64,000 nt of DNA. Origin: Hanleya hanleyi (Eukaryota > Mollusca > Polyplacophora > Lepidopleurida > Hanleyidae). This document shows, one piece after another, positions 55,176-64,000 of this stretch. A program made the translations under genes and the position numbers. The stretch is taken from assembly GCA_036873755.1 (NCBI GenBank), contig JAVTVY010033871.1:62001-126000 (forward strand). The letters are read 5' to 3'. A model generated the notes under the pieces. It was not told the DNA's origin. It saw nothing but the letters and a program-made list of their open reading frames with translations, and ran no database searches. Positions within the stretch are counted from its first letter, which is position 1. Each line of letters begins with the position of its first letter.

Positions 55176-55550
55176 GTGTGAGGCTCTAAACTTTTTTCTT
55201 TCTTTTCTTTAGGATATAATACACATTGACTGCTGTTTTAACAAACAGTTCGAATCTTTTCTAATTTATTATTGACCACTATCAATTACTTTAACTATTA
55301 TAATTTTGCATGTTTCCCCCCCTCCGAGATCTTTCAAACTAATTTACTTGCATATGTCGGGATATATGTGTTCTTATATTTTGTATACTTGTATGGAGCA
55401 TGGTGCCTTATCATTTCTGCATATTACTTCTGATTACATGCTATCTGAAATGTATGAATGTTTTTCTACCATACCCAGTCAAGCGTGAAAAATAGGCGAA
55501 CCTATTTTCAATCAAGTATGGAACGATGTTTAGATACAAATAAAAAAAAG
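55176..55550. other. AT-rich spacer, nothing recognised
   Basis: T-rich runs and a C-rich patch at 55316 lie between the RT copy and the LINE. Confidence 0.4.
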
Positions 55551-56097
55551 TATAGTTAGCATGAATTGTCAAGGATTGGCTGATGAAAAAGAGAAAAGAT
55601 GTTTTCCACTACTTCAAAAATCGACCATAGAGGCCCACGTCCCCCCATCAGCAGCTCCGAACCTGGTGCTGCTGCTGCGGGGGACGTGGACTTCTATGTT
55701 CCAAATTATTGTAAGCTACAGCCCTGACCATTCAGCAATACCGTTGAATGTAGCTTCACTAATTATGACAGGGGTAAGGGATAATGGAAATTAAATTGTT
55801 CATTGCTGCAGAAAAATAAATATTTCGTAATCAGTCAGTCTATTGAAGAATATTCACCTCTGGTCTATAATCGGCAAAACTTGGAAAATATCCCCAATCA
55901 AGATAAACAACTTCGCCTGAACGGCCAGTTGTTTTAGACACATTATTCCTGAAAATGAAAGATTAGTTATGCCTCAATAGAAGAAGAAAGACAGGAAAAG
56001 AGAAATAAACTTAACGAGAAAGGAATTCAAGACAACTATGCAAATATAGCAGGCGTAAAGCTAGATAGTGTTAAAACGGAACTTGAAGAACTGAGGG
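55551..56097 (+). pseudogene. L1/Tx1-like LINE, endonuclease remnants and linker
   Basis: The frame at 55561 begins MNCQGLADEKEKR, the usual N terminus of an APE-type LINE endonuclease. After an internal deletion the end of the same domain appears (IIVSYSPDHSAIPLNV, near 55705-55755). Further frames give a helical linker (RNKLNEKGIQDNYANIAGVK, then LEELREN near 56085) of the kind between endonuclease and RT. The endonuclease would nick target DNA for target-primed reverse transcription. Multiple deletions and frameshifts; dead. Confidence 0.65.
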
Positions 56098-59007
56098 AAA
56101 ATAGGGGAAAAAGGGTGTGATGGACAGAACTAAGGCACCTTGGTTAGAATAGGGGGAAAAGGGTGTGATGGACAGAACTAAGGCACCTTGGTTAGAATAG
56201 GGGGAAAAGGGTGTGATGGACAGAACTAAGGCACCTTGGTTAGAATAGGGGGAAAAGGGTGTGATGGACAGAACTAAGGCACCTTGGTTAGAATAGGGGG
56301 GGAGGGTGTGATGGACAGAACTAAGGCACCTTGGTTAGAATAGGGGGAAGGGTGTGATGGACAGAACTAAGGCACTTGGTTAGAATAGGGGGAGGGTGTG
56401 ATGGACAGAACTAAGGCACCTTGGTTAGAATAAGGGAAAGGGTGTGATAGACAGAACTAAGGCACCTTGGTTAGAATAGGGGGGGAGGCTGCGATGGACA
56501 GAACTAAGGCACCTTGGTTAGAATAGGGGGGGAGGGTGTGATGGACAGAACTAAGGCACCTTGGTTAGAATCGGGGGGAAGGGTGTGATGGACAGAACTA
56601 AGGCACCTTGGTTAGAATAGGGGGGCGAAGGATGTGATGGACAGAACTAAGGCACCTTGGTTAGAATGGGGGGAAAAGGGTGTGATGGACAGAACTAAGG
56701 CACCTTGGTTAGAATAGGGGTAAGGGTGTGATGGACAGAACTAAGGCACCTTGGTTAGAATAGAGGGATAAGGGTGTAATGCACAGATCTAAGGCACCTT
56801 GGTTAGAATAGGGGTAAGGGTGTGATGGACAGAACTAAGGCACCTTGGTTAGAATAGGGGGGGAGGGTGTGATGGACAGAACTAAGGCACCTTGGTGAGC
56901 TAGGAGAAGGGCGTGATGGACAGAACTAAGGCACTTTGACAAAGGTTAGAATAGGGAAAAGGGTGTGATGGACTGGGAGCCAAAAGGCACCTTGGTTAGG
57001 GCCGAGGCCCAAGGGTGCTGATGGACAGAACTAGCCACACCTTAGTTAGAGCTAGGGGCTAGAAGGGTGGCGATGGGTGGGACAGAACTGAGAACACTTG
57101 GTTAGGAATAGGGGATAAGGGTGTGATGGACAGAACTGAGCTGCTGGTTAGAATAGGGGCCAAGGAGTGTGATGGACAAGAACTAAAACACCTTGAATTT
57201 CCAAGAATAGAGGAGAGGGGTGTGATGGACCCAGAACTAAGGCACCTTGGTAGAATAGGGGGATAAGGGTGTGATGGACAGAACTAAGGCACCTTGGTTA
57301 GAATAGGGGTAAGGGTGTGATGGACAGAACTAAGGCACCTTGGTTAGAATAGGGGGGGGAGGGTGTGATGGACAGAACTAAGGCACCTTGGTAGAATAGG
57401 GAGAAAAGGGTGTGATGGACAGAACTAAGGCACTTTGGTTAGAATAGGGGGAAAAGGGTGTGATGGACAGAACTAAGGCACCTTGGTTAGAATAGGGGTA
57501 AGGGTGTGATGGACAGAACTAATGCACCTTGGTTAGAATAGGGGGGAAGGGTGTGATGGACAGAACTAAGGCACCTTGGTTAGAATAGGGGGATAAGGGT
57601 GTGATGGACAGAACTAAGGCACCTTGGTTAGAATAGGGGTAAGGGTGTGATGGACAGAACTAAGGCACCTTGGTTAGAATAGGGGGGAAGGGTGTGATGG
57701 ACAAGAACTAAGAGCACCTTGGTTAGAATAGGGGTAAGGAGTGTGATGGACAGAACTAAGAAGGCACCTTGGTTAGAATAGGGAAGGGAGTGTGATGGAC
57801 AGAACTAAGGCACCTTGGTTAGAATAGAGAAAGGAGCGTGATGGACCAGAACTAAGGCACCTTGGGTTAGAATAGGGGAGGGTGTGATGGACAGAACAAG
57901 GCACGGATTTAGAATAGGGTAAGGGCGTGATGGACAGAACTAAGGCACCTTGGTTAGAATAGGGGGGGAGGGTGTGATGGACAGAACTAAGGCACCTTGG
58001 TTAGAATAGGGGTAAGGGTGTGATGGACAGAACTAAGGCACCTTGGTTAGAATAGGGGGAGAAGGGTGTGATGGACAGAACTAAGGCACCTTGGTTAGAA
58101 TAGGGGTAAGGGTGTGATGGACAGAACTAATGCACCTTGGTTAGAATAGGGGGGAAGGGTGTGATGGACAGAACTAAGGCACCTTGGTTAGAATAGGGGG
58201 ATAAGGGTGTGATGGACAGAACTAAGGCACCTTGGTTAGAATAGGGGGGGGAGGGTGTGATGGACAGAACTAAGGCACCTTGGTAGAATAGGGAGAAAAG
58301 GGTGTGATGGACAGAACTAAGGCACTTTGGTTAGAATAGGGGGAAAAGGGTGTGATGGACAGAACTAAGGCACCTTGGTTAGAATAGGGGTAAGGGTGTG
58401 ATGGACAGAACTAATGCACCTTGGTTAGAATAGGGGGGAAGGGTGTGATGGACAGAACTAAGGCACCTTGGTTAGAATAGGGGGATAAGGGTGTGATGGA
58501 CAGAACTAAGGCACCTTGGTTAGAATAGGGGTAAGGGTGTGATGGACAGAACTAAGGCACCTTGGTTAGAATAGGGGGGAAGGGTGTGATGGACAGAACT
58601 AAGGCACCTTGGTAGAATAGGGGGAAGGGTGTGATGGACAGAACTAAGGCACCTTGGTTAGAATAGGGGGAAAAGGGTGTGATGGACAGAACTAAGGCAC
58701 CTTGGTTAGAATAGGGGGAAAAGGGTGTGATGGACAGAACTAAGGCACCTTGGTTAGAATAGGGGGAAAAGGGTGTGATGGACAGAACTAAGGCACCTTG
58801 GTTAGAATAGGGGGGGAGGGTGTGATGGACAGATCTAAGGCACCTTGGTTAGAATAGGGGTAAGGGTGTGATGGACAGAACTAAGGCACCTTGGTTAGAA
58901 TAGGGGGAGAAGGGTGTGATGGACAGAACTAAGGCACCTTGGTTAGAATAGGGGTAAGGGTGTGATGGACAGAACTAAGGCACCTTGGTTGGAATAAGGG
59001 AAAACAG
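56098..59007 (+). repeat. ~46-bp minisatellite inside the LINE
   Basis: Roughly 60 or more units of gggtgtgatggacagaacta + aggcaccttggttagaatag + variable G/A spacer, 44-49 bp each. Variants in the spacer (ggggtaagg, gggggataagg, ggggggaagg) form a higher-order pattern: the block starting gtagaatagggagaaaagg at 57391 recurs at 58283 (892 bp later) with the same succession of variants. Units between about 56890 and 57240 are unusually scrambled. One reading frame of a unit gives GVMDRTKAPWLE then a stop, which fits the LINE linker. Confidence 0.97.
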
Positions 59008-60211
59008 CATTCCAAGTACCTTTAAGTCTACAAAAGAGAAACTACACAAATAAGTTGATATCAAAGTTGAGTCTGGATAACAAAAAAAGATAAATTAGAA
59101 GGATTACTAACCTACATGGAATTAAGTTAAATGCTTTAAAAGTATGAAAAGTGATGTCTTGACGGGTTCTCTTCATAATTTTGTTAGTGTTTTGGAATGA
59201 CTTAGGAAATCTCATTTTAATATGCATAAGACACAAGGAGTAATGACATGTCTTCCGAATCCAAAGAAGACCAGACATCATTTCAAAATTTGCTGAACTT
59301 GCTTGATAAAATAGTGAATGAAGACCAAAAGGGGTTTATCTTGCTTGATAAAATAGTGAATGAAGACCAAAATGGGGTTTATCTCAGTCAGATACGTTGG
59401 AGAAAAGATTCGAATTATATGACATGCCTGATTCGAATTATATAAGACATGCATGTCTTATTATTATTATTTTATTATTATTCATCGATATTATCGAAAA
59501 AGTAATCCATTGAGTAGCCTGAGACTTTATCAACTCACTTTTAAAATATTTCAATATGGCAAAGCTTTCAAAAATGGATAAAACTGTTTTTAACATTGCA
59601 ATTACTCGCATCATGCAGAATGATAACCTCCATCATGTTTTGCCTTACATCGAGATTCCACGCAAGGACATTTGATATCCCCATATAATGTTCTACTATG
59701 TGCAGAGGTAGCATTACATATCCTCACGATTTTCTATAATTATCCAAGCCTCAAAATTAATATCGAGAAAACAAAGGCGATTTGGATAAGCTCTTTATCG
59801 GGTACAGACCCAAGGCTCTGTTGTAATACATAGCTTGACTGAGTAAACGGGTTTAATATAATGAGTGCCAATTTTTCCACAGTTAACTTTCACGATATGT
59901 GGAAAATAAATTATCTCGGTAAATTAGATGAGCTAAAGAAAAATAATACTACATACAGCGAGACTCAGGAATTTGATATCAAGGGCAAACTTGCTATAAT
60001 AAAATCACTTGCTCTATCAAAGTTCCTACACCCTTTCTTTGCCATACTAAGCTTTCCAGATAATATAATAAAAGAAATAAACTCGTTACACTACAGGTTT
60101 CTATTCAACAACGAACCAGATAGAATTGAAAGAACATCGAGAAACCATAAGCTTAAAATAATTATTCGATATATATGGATAGCTATGAAATACCCCCCAA
60201 CATTGGCGTAG
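59008..60211 (+). pseudogene. L1/Tx1-like LINE, reverse transcriptase remnants
   Basis: Immediately after the minisatellite a frame reads SLQKRNYTNKLISKLSLDN, the expected continuation of the linker into RT. A LLDKIVNEDQKGFI block follows at about 59298-59340 and is tandemly duplicated at once. Near 59745 NIEKTKAIWISSL and at 59861-60211 KINYLGKLDEL then IKGKLAIIKSLALSKFLHPF match conserved thumb-side RT blocks of L1-like elements. The YADD core lies in a deleted or shifted region. Inactive. Confidence 0.68.
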
Positions 60212-61509
60212 AATATTGTAGTAGAATAGGTGTGCCCCGCCTAGCAACACCTAGAACGATATAGAGCTAAAAGATCCCCCATTAAAATCTTCCCTCCAAC
60301 CAGCCCGAATTCTATATGTGTGTCTCGTTCATTCAAAGTCCCAACCCAATCTGACCAAGAGAGCGTGCAGACTCTCGAATCGTCCGTGCCCCGAAGTATT
60401 CCGAACCTCTCTCTTCGGGACCAAACCGGTTCGGCTCGGTAATGATCGGAACTATAGCCGGAAATCATGCAATCCCCGGGCATACACGATTTATTTCGAC
60501 ACGCCAGGGATTAACATTCACGAGCGTAAAGCTACCTCTACAACACCCCTCCCCGTTTTCTTTTTGGCGAAGGTCTTACTTAGCCTAGATAGAACCCTTC
60601 CCATCGCAGACAACCGCTGTTCTAGCGCCGCCAATGATTACTAAAACACAAGAGACAAAGACGTGAATTCTCCATGTTATATCACATGTGTCAAAATCCG
60701 TAACATGCAGTGTACAAAGGTACACTGCTCCCTAAAAGCACCCAACTTCAATAAAATGGTAACCACCCACTAGTCCAGTCTCATTAACAGACTGTCTATA
60801 ATTACACCCAAACCCACTAAAAATCTCGCTCAAATGGTCAGCCTCATGGGAATGATCGCTATTTCTCAAAAATATAATCCGCGGGCCAGCCTACCAGCTT
60901 AACAGCCCAAATAAACACAACCAACCGCATGGGACTACTCACTTTAATTCTTAAAAATATAATCCGCAGGCCAGCCTACCAGCTACAATGCCGCAATAAA
61001 TACGAGAACACCATCCAACCCACGACTGGAATCCAGACTATAAATTGGCAGGCCAGCCTACCAGCTACATGGCCGCAATAAGCACCAGTCCGTCATACAA
61101 TCCACTACTGGAACAAGCCTCTAAACTACTGGCTGTCCAGACTATATATTGAGCTCCCCATTCACCCTTCCCTAATAATTTCAAGGCTCGCCTTCGTCAG
61201 CAGCCAAGAATTTCGAGTGGAAGGACCCTTCAAGGGCGTACTCACGAAGAGCCAGAAACGTGTGTGCGCACCACACGCCCAATGTCAAATCAAATCAACC
61301 CCTAAATAGGATAATTTCACGTAGAAAATCAAAACCTAATACAATACATCCATCACGACATACACGTGATGGCACACATCCATATATCCCCACAAAACTG
61401 ATACTATACTACATCTCTTTAGACACATACACAAGATGCGTCACCAATTATCAGTTACTGGCAGAGCGAAATGGAGCCCACATTGAACAAGTCACCATCC
61501 CATAAAAAT
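60212..61509. other. Noncoding spacer with three short direct repeats
   Basis: The block ggccagcctaccagct occurs three times near 60891, 60971 and 61051, about 80 bp apart. The stretch could be a 3' flank or LTR of the gag-protease element on the minus strand, but I found no matching second copy. Confidence 0.4.
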
Positions 61510-62050
61510 TCAAACTGCAAAAACCTTGGTGTCCCCAATAACCAAGGCTTTATCTCTAAAATCTACAACACATCCATAGGCTGACAGGAAATCAAAGCCT
61601 CGCAACAGGTCGTCAACCAAGGGTGCCACCACTATATTTCCAGTATATTGAAAATCGGAGATGGACAATGGGACCTGCCGAACTAGCATTCCCATACTGG
61701 TCATTCCTCGAAATGCACCAGTTAACCGGATAGGCGAAGACAACCCCTGGAGACCCAACCTAGCAAATAAATGTTCACTCATGACGGTGACTTGGGCGGC
61801 CGTGTCCACCAGAGCAGTCACCGGCACAGACCCAACCTTCGCTGGAATGGACATCGCCCACCCCTGGGAACGAGACAGGGCAACATCTCTAACTGCTGCA
61901 GTAAGTTCAGTAACACCTGCCTCGTCCCCCGTGGACGACCCCACCCCGTCATTTACAGTTGCTAATTCAGCCCACCCATCTAAACCATGTCTAGCAGGGC
62001 AAAAACGACTTATGTGGCCGGGTTTACGGCACGAGTAGCAGAGTCGTGGT
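61510..62050 (-). pseudogene. Retrotransposon gag zinc knuckle and aspartic protease
   Basis: The minus-strand frame begins with a CCHC zinc knuckle (LCYSCRKPGHISRFCPARHG, about 62037-61978) and continues into an aspartic protease with the active-site stretch VTALVDTAAQVTVMSEHLF (DTA form) and a flap-like segment, ending GDTKVFAV at 61510. The protease would process the gag polyprotein. No RT follows on this strand before 60.2 kb, so only gag-protease remains. It is out of frame with the gag part upstream. Confidence 0.75.
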
Positions 62051-62638
62051 GGACGGAAGGGTCGTGGTGACCTTCTGCCTTACAAGCATCAGGAAAAGCC
62101 TCCCCCGCTGAATCAACATTAACAGTCCTACATGTGACCGTCTGAAAACTCAAGTCTCTCAGATTATATCGTGAGGAGTTCACATAACTCAAGGCTTCCG
62201 AGATTGTTGTGGGGCTCTTTTCCATCGCAAATCTCACAGCCTGTATTTTACTGCATCCCATGAGGAAATGTTCCACCGCTACCGACTCGATGATCTTTTC
62301 CGGTGCATTCGGATACCCGTCCCTTGCCAACCTAGCGCATCTAAAAGCAAACTCCTCTAAAGTGTCCTCCGGACCCTGCTCTTCCGCCTGCAAACGCTGC
62401 CTAACTACACGCGGAGGTTCCCTACTGTTATAATGACATTCCATTGCTTTGAGGAGCATATCAAACGAGGTTTTGACTGCCTCCGATTGGTAGCTGTAAA
62501 ACACCATGGCATCGCCATGAATACAGTCCGTTGATTTCTTAAGACACTGGTCTTTGTTCCACTTTCTACTTTCAGCTTCCAACACAAACTTAACCCTAAA
62601 TGGAACCCAGTCCCCTCGGATTCCCGAAAATACATGTT
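62010..62638 (-). pseudogene. Retrotransposon gag capsid-like region
   Basis: A minus-strand frame from about 62638 reads GIRGDWVPFRVKF, then DCIHGDAMVFYSYQ, LEEFAFRCARLARDGYPN and VEHFLMGCSKIQAVRFAMEK. This is the usual helical Ty3/gypsy-type gag capsid fold with the D-A-x-x-F/Y and F-x-x-G-x motifs. Near 62085 the frame is lost and the zinc knuckle continues in another, a one-base shift. The upstream gag N terminus was not found. Confidence 0.72.
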
Positions 62639-62639
62639 T

Positions 62640-64000
62640 TGCTGATGATATTCACGAATCTAAAAAATTCACGAATCTCAAAACCGCATTTTGCCCTTCC
62701 CCACCCGAGATAAAGGAGGGTTACGGAGCGGAGCCTCGCGACTTTTCTCAAGTCCGCGACCTGCCAAACTCCGAATTCAAGCGGTTTTCACGGCACATGG
62801 CGCCAAAAAAAATATGGAGCGCGATACGTAACCGAACAATATTATTGTTCATACCATAAAATATCATTGTTTATTCATTTCGGACTAGGTAATTATTAAA
62901 TAGGGACTGATCATCTTGAAATAATACAAGCACGTTGATATTTCGTGTATAATCAACAATTCAGTTATGTTGAGAGGTCCAGATAGCAGCAGTTTACAAT
63001 ATAGGCTAACCGTTAGCCCATACTGGTAACCACGTGACCATTCACCGCGCGCGCGAAAGGAAGTTCGCACTGTTGCATTTGCGTGTGAGCCAGTGCACCA
63101 CCACTGCCAAGCTGGCTGCAACTGCAAGGAAGGTGAAAACCTCTTACCACCCAGATGAAGGTATGTTTCACAGGTCTGTTAAAATTGTGCAGAGGGTGAT
63201 ATCATTATCAGTTTATAAAGGGAGAATGCGGATAAACGAGTTTCAGAATTTCCGAGCACTGAGCTACTTGAACTGGAACTACGGTGGAAGTACTTTTTGG
63301 CGGTAAAGTTCATTCCAACGTTCACGCAGCTATATCAAAATATCATGCATCTGGACATTTTCATGAAATTATTTGTAAAATACCCAAGAATCTTTCAAAT
63401 TTGCTCCATTTTGCAGAAAAAGGAGTCCGTGATTTCAAAAATTTCTTGACTTAGTTGTAAGTATCCATTTATAGCCTCCGTGGAGGGTGAAATGTACAAT
63501 GGTACGATATATGAAGCAAAAATGCGACAAATTGTATGAAATAACACCTACAAATTTGCATTTTAAGGGGTTCGTATATCCTGGGTGGATATACTCAAAT
63601 CTCACGCCTTGGCAAACTTATAACTTGAGAGGTCTGGCTTGGATTGCAAATATACCCACAGTCACACTAGTCTATGTACAGTATAGTTGTGTGGGTTCCG
63701 AACCAGGGGAGTTGCGGATCGCTTTCCTAATTAACACCTTTTATTTCTTGTGATAAAACATCTGTGTAAGTCTTTTCTGGGTTTATTGGAACATCTGTTT
63801 GTGTGAACTCAAATAAATGTCAAACAACCGACCTGCGTTGTTTTTCCTCCTGTCAATTCGGCAAGGTAATGCCTCGGGTACTAGTACACACTGACAAACT
63901 GACGTTGAGTCAAAAAACGAGTATGATCTCTTCAGTGTTAAATCTACGTGAAATAAGGAGGGTTTAAGGGATATATTTCAGTGATAGAATAATGTTAATG
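62640..64000. other. Mostly unannotated, with one possible 5' exon border
   Basis: A CpG-rich patch with cacgtgacc and cgcgcgcg (63030-63055) is followed by an open stretch (CTTTAKLAATARKVKTSYHP frame) ending at a good GTATGT donor at 63161. No in-frame ATG or acceptor convinced me. The rest is AT-rich with chance frames (63487-63753, +). Confidence 0.3.

Noticed and set aside
56098..59007. CRISPR-like array
   Set aside because: The units are contiguous, without unique spacers, and the context is an animal LINE; it is a minisatellite.

Overview
The window is animal nuclear DNA, most likely from a bivalve mollusc. It has spliced exons with GT/AG borders, long AT-rich intergenic stretches, several retrotransposon classes, tRNA- and 5S-derived SINEs, foldback elements, and tandem arrays of short palindromes. 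The bivalve assignment is an inference from the repeat style and from the TRIM-NHL and receptor-phosphatase families seen here; no marker gene proves it.

Host genes are sparse. (1) One EGF-like exon on the minus strand at 7179-7316. (2) Three consecutive exons of a two-domain receptor protein tyrosine phosphatase on the plus strand (17502-19474), with matching splice phases. (3) A TRIM-type RING/B-box/coiled-coil/NHL gene on the minus strand (39479 to 36505), with a frameshift and a 508-bp-spaced internal duplication. (4) A small four-exon gene on the minus strand (51190 to 48989), recovered only by following splice sites. Its four exons join in frame to 140 codons plus a stop, and its stop codon lies in the target-site duplication of a 5S-derived SINE.

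Left part (0-22 kb): the 3' end of a Ty3/gypsy element with its LTR (1-1379); a ~155-bp tandem array (3.8-5.5 kb); SINE and other repeats; the 3' end of a reverse-transcriptase (RT) element (7.5-8.05 kb); a decayed virus-like DNA element (about 8.9-12.24 kb); a GTGA microsatellite; a 3.6-kb element with ~0.9-kb inverted arms (12.8-16.4 kb); a 372-bp foldback element (16.5-16.9 kb); then the phosphatase exons.

Centre (22-34.65 kb): a second, GC-richer decayed virus-like DNA element carrying a predicted double-jelly-roll capsid-like gene, an FtsK/HerA (A32)-type packaging ATPase, a Cys/His protein with a C-terminal hydrophobic segment, small membrane proteins and divergently transcribed partners. 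An internal 3405-bp segment is present three times in exact tandem (24162-34376), nearly identical, with the same disabling lesions in every copy. No PolB, integrase or protease of this element is visible.

Right part (34.7-64 kb): the TRIM gene; an RT element copy (40.3-44.4 kb) invaded by a tandem-repeat element and a SINE; palindromic repeat clusters (47.5-53.9 kb) around the four-exon gene; a minus-strand RT copy (54.1-55.2 kb); an L1/Tx1-like LINE (55.6-60.2 kb) split by a ~2.9-kb minisatellite that appears to be an amplified piece of the LINE's own coding sequence; and a gag-protease fragment (62.6-61.5 kb, minus). Nearly all mobile-element genes are broken.
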